Positions 27,051 through 38,421 of a stretch of DNA of 64,000 nt are shown here, in pieces. Position numbers and translations under genes: made by a program. Source of the DNA: Plasmodium brasilianum (Eukaryota; Apicomplexa; Aconoidasida; Haemosporida; Plasmodiidae); the NCBI RefSeq assembly GCF_023973825.1, contig NC_090123.1, forward strand, positions 2,112,486-2,176,485. The letters are read 5' to 3'. The notes beneath the pieces are model-generated. The model was not told where the DNA came from and searched no databases. It worked only from the letters and a program-made list of their open reading frames with translations. The number at the start of each line of letters is the position of its first letter. The first letter of the stretch is position 1.

Positions 27051-27118
27051 ATTAATAGGATAATATCCTTAAATCAGTAATTATTATTTTAACATACAGA
27101 GAGATAAAATATATACAT

Positions 27119-27132
27119 ATTCTCTACATTCT
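27119..27132 (+). promoter_or_regulatory. Conserved upstream element of the second fam-l gene
   Basis: Exact ATTCTCTACATTCT, 408 bp upstream of the ATG at 27,527. An AGGATAATATCCTTAAA block starts near 27,057, the same arrangement as in front of the 11-kb fam-l gene and the broken gene at 58.4 kb. Confidence 0.5.
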
Positions 27133-27526
27133 GTAAATGAATTCAATATTTACATATAATAAGAAATCACATATATACTTGTTTATGCTGAAATTGATTA
27201 AAAAAAGTATATATTAATTAGTGCTATACATTAATTAAATTATAAATTTTAAACATTTATGAATATATTAGAATTACCACATTTTCATAAATGTTCTATT
27301 TTTCTAAATAATATTATGATAAAAATAATGTATTATATTTTTAAAGTTATATTATGTTTTATGTGGTAAAATTAATTATAGATATATACTTTTTATTATA
27401 TATTTATGAATCACTAATAAATAAAATTTTTTAAATTAATATAGTATCTTTTGTCACTAGGCACATTTTATATTTTTATTTATTTTTTTTTATTTTGAAT
27501 TAATAAAAATATTTAATATCTATATA

Positions 27527-28391
27527 ATGGTTCACAAAATTAAGTTGCTCTTTTTTATAATAATTTTTACATTTATACTTTTAACATGGATATACCATTT
27601 TAACAGTGAACTGGTACAATTATATAATTTATAGATATTTACGTTATTTATATTTTTAATGTTTTATTTTTATTAATAATTTTACGTAGAGTGAATTTTT
27701 TATCTTTTATACAACAAATATATCTTTTTTATTTTAGTGTACGTTCAACAAATCTGTTGATAAAAACTATAATCGTAGTGAAAAATTAGAAACAAGATGT
27801 TATCGAATACTGGCAAAATATAAACAGCATAATGATTCAAATAATGTGTATTCAAAAGAAACGTTTACAAATAATGTAGGAAATAATCAAAAAGAAATAT
27901 ATAAAAATGAAATGTGCAGAAAACGAAAGAACATACAATCAAACAGAAGTATATTAAATAAGGAGCAATACTATACAGAAGTTATAGATTATAATAATGG
28001 AATATTTGATGGAAAACATTTCCATTTTCAAAAGAAATGGATAAAAAAAAAAAATTATGATACTTTTCTTGAAAAAAAAAGGAGAATTTGTAATATAGCT
28101 TTAAAAAAAATAAGATTTAGAAAATACAGATATGCGGCTTTTATGCTCTTTTTTTTTTTCCTTTTGGGAATAGGATTACCCATATCATATAAATTCGTGT
28201 CGTCTTCTGGAGTAGATACTAAGATTTTAGAATTCCTTAAAACAATACTAGATTTAAATGATAAAGGACATGCTTTTATATTATTATTTGCAGTAACTTT
28301 CATTATGTTATCAATCTTAATTATAATAGCTATTTATAAGATCTTAAGAAATAAAGAAAAATATCAAAAATTTAAGTTTATGACAGAGTGA
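27527..28391 (+). CDS. fam-l family exported protein
   Basis: Intact two-exon fam-l gene, 246 residues; molecular function unknown. Exon 1 (27,527-27,613, 29 codons) starts MVHKIKLLFF and is strongly hydrophobic. Its donor is GTACAA. Exon 2 (27,738-28,391) follows an ATTTTAG acceptor in phase 0. The export-motif region reads RILAK (about 52-56), R-x-L with Lys in place of the acidic residue. The fam-l block follows (YYTEVIDYNNGIFDGKHFHF, then FLEKKRRICNI), then membrane segments at about 161-179 and 203-229 and a basic tail ending in MTE. It pairs with the fam-m gene upstream and is the duplicate of the 11-kb fam-l gene. An antisense open frame inside exon 2 is only a by-product of the Lys-rich coding. 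Confidence 0.88.
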
Positions 28392-31300
28392 AATAAACAA
28401 TAAGATATTTGTATTTTTATATAAATTAATTATTAGTAAGAAGCATTATATGTAATATCTTTATTGTTGTGTACTTTATAGTCATACTTATGATTGATAT
28501 AATTTTATAAATATACATATGTATAAGGCATTATTTTTATACGAACAATAATAAATTATGTTTTTCGCTTTTTTGTGGATTTGAATATTTTAGTGGTTTT
28601 CATTTTGTATTATAACTTATTGTTGCAGAATAATTAAATATTAATGCATAATATATATATTTGTGTGTAAAATTATACTGTTATTAAAATTGTATGTATT
28701 GAATCAAAATTAATATATAATTTAAAATTAATATAATTTTTTTGATTCTATATTAGAATTTATATTTTAATTGAAAAATACCTATATTCTATTTTTTACT
28801 TTCTTCAATTCTAAAATGATTATTGTTAGACGTAATAAGAATGATACATGCATGGTTGAATTTGTGTTAAAAATAAAAATGTCCTTTTTTGTATTTAATC
28901 AAACGAAGTGAATGTATTATGTTATATATATTTTACTCAAAAGAAAAAAGGTAATATTTATTATATAAAATAATTTTTATTAGAAAAATATTATAAAATA
29001 TATTTATTACTTAACATTTTTAAAAAAATGTCTTTTTTTTTACAGTGTATGTGGGGAATTATAAATATATAATAAAATAATAGCATTTCTAAATAAAATT
29101 CTAAGTATGATATGTTATATAATACCTGATTCCGCAATAATATATCTTTTTCAGAACTACTTGTCTCTATGCGGTTATTTTATTCATCTATATATTTCAG
29201 CGAATTTACTTTTGTTCTTAATGAATACAACATAATTTTCCAAATGAGGTGGAGTAGTTTACAAAAAAATTACATATTAGTAAATACATTACTACTACAG
29301 TAGTAATTTTATATCCCAGTAAATTAGAGAGATTATGGAAGTTCATTCATTATTTTAATTGGAATAATTTATAGTGTTAGCAAAACAGAAAATAAGAAAA
29401 ATGCTATACTAGTTATTAATGTAATTATTGGAAATTAATAAATAATTTCATGTCTTTTAACATGTGTAGTTTTTTTTCTAATGGTTGTGATTACCTAATT
29501 AATTTATTACATAAACCTGGATCTATTTATGTAAGGGTCTTACGTTCATTATTAACAAATTGTTAAAATGGTATACTTTGTCACTTAATCATAAGTATTT
29601 TATAAGTAACATGTTCAATTTTAATGTTTTGCATTTGCATAAAAGTATTATTGCCATTTTTCAAGATACATTTATATATATGACTGTTTTATAAACAATA
29701 ACTTGTTTTATTACAGGTGAGAAGATATTATGTGTGAACTGTATAAGTGTAGATTTTTCGAAATTTTAAAACATATAGCTTATATAACAAATTATAAAAA
29801 AGGAAATCAATTTAAGTATTTTTTGTTTTATTGTAGAAGAGGAAAACGCACGTTTCACTATATGAATTATATTGAAAATATAAAATTTATTAAATTAAAT
29901 AAAAATTTAATATTTAAATTAATATTTTTTATCTTTAATAAAGTATAGCTAGTATAAACATGGAAATAATATCTTGAAAATTGAAATTTATTATTGCTTT
30001 ATATTTAACTTGTTTTATTATTATTCAATATAATTTTTTTATTAAATATAAAGAAGTTATAATGTCAAATATATGTGTACTTTATTGAGTTATATTATGC
30101 ATATATATATATATATATAACAGCATAATTGTCTACTAGTATGTATAATTAATAAGAAGAAAATTTAAAGTGTTACTAGAAAGTTAGAGTATTTGTGTGT
30201 TTTTTTTTAATTTAGAAATAAAATAAATAATTCATACAAATAAATAGTTATTTTTTAAGAAAAATACTAATAAATATGATTACAACCACGAGTGTTACTA
30301 TGAGGAAAAAGTTGTGTTTATATGAAAATATTTACCATGATTTTATAAAATATGCAATTATTTTTCATAAATTATTTAATAATATTACCATATAGGTTAT
30401 TATAAAATTTTAATTGGTTTATGTTATGCTATATATTAAATTATTGACTGTGTAAAAAAGTAGCATACCACATATCCACGAAAACCTAAAAGAAACTAAA
30501 TAAGTTATTTCACAAATGTCCGTCTGATAATGAATTTAACTGAAAAAAATATATATAGAATAATTTTAATTTTTTTAAGTATATTTTTTTTTTTTTTTTA
30601 TTGTTTATGTTATTCCTTAAAAGAGAAACATTTTAAGAGAAAAAAATTGAGTTTTATATTAGATGATCTATATTAAATTATTAATTATATAATATTTTTG
30701 TATTTTATAATTTTTCTTTCTCCAAAATATATAGAAAAATAAATATGTTAATAGAGAATAATTTTGCTGTTATAGATATATTTATCAATATATATTATTA
30801 TGTTCATTAATTTGTATTTTTAAAAACTGTTTTTAATATAATATATATGTAAATGAATTAACTAAAAATTATTTATTTGTTCAAATATTATTAGCAGTAA
30901 AATTACGAAATCATACATTTTACAAAATTACTATGTTATTTTTTTATTATTATGTACATTTAAAAACGTGTATATAATATTCAAATGGTAAATATATTTC
31001 GTTAGAAATATCTATTACTTTGTTTTATTGCATACACGAATTTTACACCAATTTTAATTTTAATCTCCATTTTTTTTTATTTTTCTTTAAATTTTATTAA
31101 TATTTCTTAAGAAAGTATACTTTTTATTAAAAAAAAATATATAAAAAGGAAATTTTTTTAAATTTTCATTTAGAAGTAATGGAATGAATTAAACATAGTT
31201 ATAAATTATAATTTATAAAATTTATTATACAAATATAAGAACTCTATTTTTTTTAAATGATTTTAAAATTCATATTTTTTTAGTACATAGGTATCATATG

Positions 31301-31500
31301 ATATTGATATTTCTAATATAAATAAAACCGTAAAAATTACGATTTTTAAAATTATAATTATAAAATATTTGTAAAAATGTTTCTATTTTAGTTCATTATT
31401 ACTATTATTATATTATGATATGTATTTTTTAAAATAATAAACTTTTGTTCCAAAATATAATGTTTATCTAAAAGTAATTATTAGTAAGGAAATATAATTA
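28392..31500. other. Intergenic DNA
   Basis: AT-rich stretch after the second fam-l gene. A slightly less AT-biased patch lies at 29.1-29.8 kb, with an acceptor-like TTTTTCAG and short frames that do not form a convincing gene. The 72-codon frame at 29,730-29,948 is AT-driven with no domain. An (AT)n run is at about 30,100-30,118. Confidence 0.55.
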
Positions 31501-31945
31501 TAATTAGCATTTATTCTCTTAATATACAGAAAATTGTATAATGTACATTTTATACATTGTATACTTTTTATAAAATGAATGTTTTCAATTATTGAGAACT
31601 CATATATTTTTTTTTAATTTATTTTGAAAAGGATTGGTATAATATTTATTTAGTTATTTTACTGCACTAAATAACAAAATTAAGTATTTTATATAATTAT
31701 TAATACATTAAAATTATGTTATTAAATTAGTGTTTGCCTTTTGTGAATAATATTAAGGTTAAAATATGTTAATACAATTTTAGAGTTCCGTTACATTTTC
31801 CATGTTGTAATCTGTATTATACTTATTATATGCGTATTATTATTTTTTTATTAAAAAAAATATAGTGTCCCTTTTGAATGAAAATATATTTATTGTCAAT
31901 AATTTGTTATTAGCAAGACCTAATACTATATTAAAAATATACAGT

Positions 31946-32787
31946 ATGAAAGTGAAATATAAGCTACTATTATTTATTAAAATCGAGACATTTATCATTT
32001 TAACATGGATATATCTTTTTAATAGTGAAGTCGTATGACATATTTTAATTAAAGTTACCTTTGTTGTTCATTTTTGTGTTTTTTATATTTCTATTGATAT
32101 TTCATATTACGATTTATTTATTTTTCTATATTTTGAATATTTCTTTTGTTATTTTAGAGTAACATTTGTAAATATTTGTATGAGAAGGACGTTATTGATG
32201 AAAAATTATGTACAAAAAATTATCGCTTACTAGCAAAGTATAAAAAGGAAAAGTGTTTAAATATCGCACATGAAAAAAAAGGTATTCGATATAATGGAGA
32301 ATACGAAAAGAAACATATAAATAAGAATGAAAGAGTGTCCAAAGGAAAAATTAAACTGCCAAGAGAATGTACCTCAATTAATTCAGTAGGCTATAATCAA
32401 GTTGGGGAAAATAAATCTTCAGTAAACAATAAATTAAATAACTATTCTGGGAAAAGAACGTTAGACAAAATATATTATAAAAATGTACTTAGGTATTGTA
32501 CAAATTCTGATTTTAAGTTTATAAAAAAATATATACAAAGAAAAGATAGTGAATTTTTTGTTTTATTTATTGTCCATTTAATAGTTGGAGTAATATATGC
32601 ACTATTATTTGGTTTATTTAAGTATGCTAAGGCAGGTGAAAAGCAGATTATTAGAAATATTGTACCAATATATATATTATGGATTATTATTTTAGTAGGG
32701 TTTTTTTACATCTGCATAAAATCTATAAAATATGGAAAGTTATTACGTATAAAGAGTGATATGTATTATACGAAGCATCTTTCTTAA
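31946..32787 (+). CDS. Exported protein with fam-type 5' cassette, unknown family
   Basis: Two-exon gene, 238 residues; molecular function not known. Exon 1 (31,946-32,032, 29 codons) begins MKVKYKLLLF, matches fam-l/fam-m exon 1 in length and hydrophobicity, and ends at a GTATGA donor. Exon 2 (32,158-32,787) starts in phase 0 after TTTTAG. The first part resembles fam genes (CTKNYRLLAKYKK, with RLLAK at about 52-56 as a relaxed export motif). After about residue 70 it has neither the fam-l FDGKHFHF block nor the fam-m KNNRTISDK block. The C-terminal half has two closely spaced membrane segments (about 162-183 and 197-216), then a basic tail. The upstream element is only partial (ATTCTCT at 31,513). 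It could be a highly diverged fam member or a separate family that shares the 5' module. Confidence 0.82.
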
Positions 32788-35440
32788 AGTAAAATAGTAT
32801 TTTATAATTATAAAGAACTATAATATCTTAATTGATATGCAAAAATAACAAAAGTAATTATAATTTAATAGGTTTAATATGTAGACCTGTAGGTGAAAGT
32901 TTTTTTTTTATCAGGAACTGTAAAATGTTACATTTTTAATTTTTTGTAAATTTGAATGCTTTATTCTTATTCACATTTTATATTAAAATATCTTTTTATT
33001 TTACAACAATATTGAAATTTATATATATAATTCCGTATGTAACAAGAAAATGTTTTTGAAAAATATATATAACTTGATATATATATATATATAAAAGCTT
33101 ATATAATTTTATTGTCATATGTATCAATTTATTTTTGTAAATATATAAAAAGACAGTATGGATTATTTCTTAACTTATTTTAGTAATAAATTTGTATTAT
33201 CTAGAATACATAAAAAATTTATGAGTTTTTTTAATTAAGAATAAACGTGTCTTGCTATTAGTACGGAGAAACGAAGTGAATGTATGTAGTTGTATGGTTA
33301 TATATATATATATATATGTATTCTTTTTTTATAATTTTTTTTATTTGTATATAAATAAAAAATATATTATGAGCTGAATAAATATTATTACAATACATTT
33401 TTTTTTTGCTTAAAATATAAATTTATTTTATAATAGCTAGGATTAAATTTAAAAAATAGAAAATCAATGAAACCTAATAAATAAGATCATAAATGTAACT
33501 TCATGTAATTTATGAAATAACTAATTTTAATTTTATTTTGATTAATTGTTATTTTACTATTATAATGTAATTTGTTTAATCAATAATATAATTTTCTTTG
33601 TAAGGCAAAAAAATATATATCATATTTATGGTGTTTAAATAGTATAATTGATAAGCTTTTTTTTGTTTATTTTAATAATTTTATTCAGAAAGATGCTTAT
33701 TTTGAATTACAAATATAATTATGTTTACACATTTTACTTTACAGTTTTTGGTTAACAATAGGTTCAACTGTTTAATGTAATATGGAATATTATATATATT
33801 TTTTTTAATTGTTTTAGAAGGATATACCTTACTAATATTTATGTATAATAAAAAGAATAAATAATTAATAATTCAAATTGGTCATTTAATTTATGTTTGT
33901 TTTATATTTTCTTCGTATATTTATTGAATTATATGTTTTCTAAAAGGAGCATTAACTTAACTTTATTCATTTCTTTATTTTTTTTGTTTTTTTTTTTTTA
34001 ATTTTTTATTTATCAAATGTAGGTAAATGTTCATACTATATAAATATGTTAAATAACTTTTTAATATAATAGATTAATAAAAATATAAATTAATATTAAT
34101 AAAGTACTATAGTAAAATAAGAAAAATATTTTTGTAAAAAAATATTAGATGAGAATCGAAATTTCACTCATTTTCTTTATTCATTAGAATATATATTTTT
34201 GTGATTCTATTAGCTTTACTAGAATAGTTAAGAAGAATTAATAAACTTGTTAATGTCAATGTACAACGGTTAATTAGTGAAACAAAGGGAAAATAAAATT
34301 TTGTCTGAAAATGTATGCAGTATATTATCTTTTATTTTTAAACAATACAATGTGATAAAAAATGTTATATACACTATAGCTATATAACGTTAATCACATA
34401 ATTGATTGGAAGGAGAATAATCAATTATTATAGAATTTATGTTCAGGATAAATGAGTATTATAAGTGATAATATATCTAGAAGAAAGAAAAATGTTAATA
34501 TATATATATATACCTTTAATAATGAGATATACTTATGTTTTATACATTTAATCAAGGCAAAATTAACTATTTCAAAGCTTAGATATTAGATTAGTTCTAT
34601 AAAAAATATAGAGTACATATTGATGTTATATAATTATTTGTAGACGTTTTTTAATTTTACACATTACTACATTCTTTCAATAAACTATAGGATTCTTATT
34701 TTTATCCTTTTATTATTATACTTATTTAATTTTGATTCAATTATGTTTTATAAAAATATATTTATATACTTATCATAAAATATATTGATGGCAAAAAAAG
34801 ATTTCTATCTTTATTCTTGGCAAAATTAAACGCATAAAACTATAAATATTTCTATTAAATGTATAGGGATATAAAGAACATTTTAAAAAAAAATATGTAT
34901 TCTGAAGGATTTTTGAAAGTTTGAATTAATTTAATTATTATAAATAAATTGTTTTTTTACAGTTTTGTAATTTATTTCATAATATAACTAATAAACAGAT
35001 TAGTTACGAATTTTCATGTGTTAACCCCGTTTTTATGAGGAAAAAATTTAAATCATTAAAGTATGTATATTCAGTCTTACTATGAATAATATAAAAATAA
35101 AAATAAGGATAGTTATAATATGGTGTATAGGAAACAAAAACTTTGTAATAATTTTTATTGCAATATTTGTTTCAAAATTTTAGATAATTATGTACGGGTA
35201 TCTTAAAACTTTAGATGACTTCAAATTAAAATATTAATACCATTTATATCTTGTTTTTAGAAATGATTATTTTATTTTTATTATAATTTTAAATGTAAAA
35301 AAGAAAATATATACATATATATATATATTATCACAATAGGATTACATTGTACATCTATGCACAAGAAAATTGTTTACAAGAAAATATGTATTTTAACAAA
35401 TAATAGTTATATATAATACAAACAAAAAGAAAAATTAGAA
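32788..35440. other. Convergent intergenic region (strand switch)
   Basis: All genes to the left are on the plus strand and all genes to the right, up to 53 kb, on the minus strand. The region is AT-rich with several (TA)n runs (for example 33,299-33,317) and no recognised gene. Confidence 0.6.
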
Positions 35441-35900
35441 AATAAAATAATGAAAATAATTAATTATCTTATTAAAATTCTAATTTTAACATTTTTAATT
35501 TTCCATACAGAATTGTCCACAGGTGTTCGTCTCATTTTATGTAGATCCCATGTATACATTTACAAGGAAAAATATACGAATTTTTTATACAATGGTTTAA
35601 ACAGTACATTTTGAAATATATGAAGTAATTAGAAATAAAAAATATATTAATATTTCTCTACAATTTCCATCAAAATCTATGAAAATTCAAATTTATTGAA
35701 TAAAAATTAGGTGCAAAAAGTTTGAATGTGTAATGTCTTATATTTATTTAATTAAATATTGTAAAAAAAAAAAAAAAATAGATTAACTTTTTAAATATAT
35801 ATTATTAAAACATGCTTAAAATATAAAATGAATGTTACGCACTTATAAATTATCTATAAAAAAATAATCCATTTTTTCATTTTTATTCTGTTTTAAAAAT
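35440..35900 (+). repeat. Diverged direct repeat, copy 1
   Basis: Shares a string of short matches with 38,880-39,400 in the same orientation, including a CTCATTTTMTGTA core and the later TATTTATTTAATTAA. Both copies lie about 1.1-1.7 kb beyond the 3' end of a minus-strand fam gene (fam-l here, fam-m pseudogene for the other), so they are probably paralogous 3' flanks. Confidence 0.4.
35450..35614 (+). other. Short signal-like frame in a repeated block
   Basis: A 54-codon frame starts MKIINYLIKILILTFLIF and looks like a signal peptide or a fam-type exon 1. The surrounding block (about 35,440-35,900) is similar to 38,880-39,400. In the second copy the frame is altered. No exon 2 was found downstream, so this may be noncoding conserved DNA or an exon relic. 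Confidence 0.22.
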
Positions 35901-37122
35901 AAGATTTATTTTTTAAGATATTATTTTCTGTCATTATAAACTATAAATATATTTATATATCATAAAAAAGGTATTAACACTCTATATAATATATATATAA
36001 ACCTTAGGAAAAATTATAACATATATATAAATATATGCATATATATATTTACATAATTTTATGAAAAGTTATATGTAATTTTACTACCTTAAAAGAAAAT
36101 TTTTATATTTATATATATATAACACGTTCTTAGAACTGAACTATTTTGAAAAAACTAAGATAAAAAAAGAAGAATTTTAAATATATTATTTCTACATATA
36201 TGTGATAATATTTAATTCATTATTTTATACTTTTAATGAACTAAAAAAAAAAAAAAATATATATATAGTACATTTTTAAATATTCACTATGAAATTAGCG
36301 GCGTAATTATGAATATTAATAAAACATTTAATGGCTTCAATTATTAATTTAGTTCTGATGACTTTGTAGTATTAATTTATCAAAAAATTATAAATAATAC
36401 ACATTTTATAGAGACATTATTTTTTGATATATTTATAAAATATGATATATGATTTTCAAAAAAAAGAAATAAGTATATATTATAATGTATGTTACAACAT
36501 ATATAGATTATAATATATTTCTCATAATTATTATTTTATAAAATATATATTAACAGTTATTTTTTAAGGTAAATAAAATTTGTTTTTATATGTCAAATAA
36601 ATAATATGCGTTTACTTTGTTTAATTGAAATCTAAAAAATTTACATTTATTATCATTTTAAAGATAATTAGAATTTTTACCATAAGTTGAACCAATAAAA
36701 TACTTGCATTCTACAAAAATATAAAAACATGAAGTACTATTTTTAGTTCGAATATAGATAAGGCATTATTCGTATACAATGATTTGTATTGTCCTTTTAT
36801 ATATTAATTTTAGTTCACAAAACTATATTTTTTATAAGATCCTATTGAAATAGGAATATTATATATATTAAACCATAATATGCAATTAAAGTGAAAAAAT
36901 AATATAAAATAAAATTTTAAAAATATAATAACATTCATATTAATGAAAAAATGATTAATTTAACTTTTTTTTTCTTCTGTATTAAAAAGAAAAATTATAC
37001 ATACATGTATTATAAAATAATAACAGTTATAAGTATGTTTTATAAGAATGTATTCCGTAAAAATATTATATATATATTAGTTATTGTTGATAACTTCCTT
37101 ACATAAAAATGTTTATTTCTAA

Positions 37123-37990
37123 TTATTCATTTAATTCAGACATTAACTTAATTTTATTATATTTTTCATTATTTATTAAGAGCTTATATAACGCTATTAG
37201 AAGTATGACAGATAATATAACCATTAATATCCCAAATGATATTAAGAAAAAATATTCTTTTGCTCCTTTCAAGACATTTTCTACTGCTTTCCATGCGCCA
37301 CACAAATTTAGTGCATCCTTAAGTTTATCTTCTGCAGTTTTCAAGTAGTCAAAATATTGTAATATTGGCAATCCAATTGCGAACAAGAAAAAAAGGAAAG
37401 TCATAAAAGCTCCATATCTGTATTTTCTGAATTTTATTTTTTTTAAATCTATATCACAAATTCTCCTTTTTTTTTCAAGTAAATCATCATAGTCATTTTT
37501 ATTAATTAATTTTTTTTCAAAATGGAAGTATTTACCATCAAATATCCCATTATCATAATCTATAACTTCTGTATAGTACTGCGCCTTATTTAATAAACTT
37601 CTATTAGACTGTCTGTTTTTTCCTTTGTTAATCTCTCCATTGAATGGTTTATCCTCTTTAAGATCTAAATTATTTGAATCTTTATTCTTTTTATATTTTG
37701 CTAGTAAACGATAACTTCTTGTATTTAATCTTCTACATGGTGTCCAATTCTCAATCAACAATTTTTCATTAGTTCTCTAAAAAAATTATGTTAATATACG
37801 TTATTTCACACAATAAATAATCTAATAATAATAAAAATTATTAAAAAAAATAAAACATAAAAAATATAAAATTTACAGAAATCCATACATAACATTATCA
37901 TACTGTATCACAACAAAAATGACATATCCAACTTAAAATCATAAACGCAGAAATTTTGAAAAATAAGGTGGTATAAATTTTTTGTTCCAT
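37123..37990 (-). CDS. fam-l family exported protein
   Basis: Intact two-exon fam-l gene on the minus strand, 246 residues; molecular function unknown. Exon 1 (37,990 down to 37,904, 29 codons) begins MEQKIYTTLF, the commonest style of fam start, and ends at GTATGA. Exon 2 (37,776 down to 37,123) follows TTTTTTTAG in phase 0. The export-motif region is RLLAK (about 52-56). The linker is about the same length as in the 27.5-kb gene. It is followed by the fam-l block (YYTEVIDYDNGIFDGKYFHF, then LLEKKRRICDI), membrane segments at about 151-168 and 206-230, and a basic tail. A plus-strand frame at 37,109-37,348 is its antisense shadow. Upstream on the same strand lies a decayed fam-m, so this looks like a third fam-m/fam-l doublet in inverted orientation. 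Confidence 0.9.
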
Positions 37991-38407
37991 TGTATAGTTT
38001 ATTAATATACATATATATTCAGCAAGGGAAAAATTAATAACTATTTATTTTACTGCTTATTATGGGGGATGCTATATTTATTTTTAAAACAATTTGTTTT
38101 TATTACTTCATGAATATTTAATAAAATATATATAATTACTATGTATTTTACTGTATATACAAGGAATAAATCTTTAAAAATATTTAAAAAGTTTTTATCG
38201 TTAATGATATAAAAAAAAAAAAATAACTAACATTCATTAAAATAAAATAATATATGTTTATTTATAAATATTGAAATAATATTATGTAATTATTTACTCT
38301 AAATAACTGGTTAAATAATATATGTATTAATTTTTTTTCATAAAATACAAAAAAAAAAAAATAAATGATTTATTATTATACGAAAATATCCAGTTTACAT
38401 GCTATGT

Positions 38408-38421
38408 AGAATGTTGAGAAT
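38408..38421 (-). promoter_or_regulatory. Conserved upstream element of the minus-strand fam-l gene
   Basis: On the minus strand it reads ATTCTCAACATTCT, 431 bp upstream of the ATG at 37,990, with an AGGATAACAT block further upstream as in the other fam-l genes. This is an independent instance on the opposite strand. Confidence 0.5.

Larger units (their letters stand above)
16577..28440 (+). repeat. Large segmental duplication, copy B (fam-m/fam-l doublet with flanks)
   Basis: This is the partner of the segment at 1-11,950, in direct orientation. It carries the second fam-m (23.0-24.0 kb) and fam-l (27.5-28.4 kb) genes with the same spacing, about 3.5 kb of intergenic DNA between them, and the same 5' motif. 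Because introns and gene deserts are conserved along with the genes, the event was a duplication of a block rather than independent gene gains. Confidence 0.8.

Noticed and set aside
28055..28303. 82-codon minus frame inside the fam-l exon 2
   Set aside because: Antisense shadow of a real coding exon; the plus strand has the family hallmark block.
29730..29948. 72-codon plus frame following an ACAG acceptor-like site
   Set aside because: Composition is Ile/Lys/Asn/Phe-dominated and no upstream exon or family motif was found.
37109..37348. 79-codon plus frame overlapping the minus-strand fam-l
   Set aside because: Antisense of the fam-l membrane segment and C-terminus.
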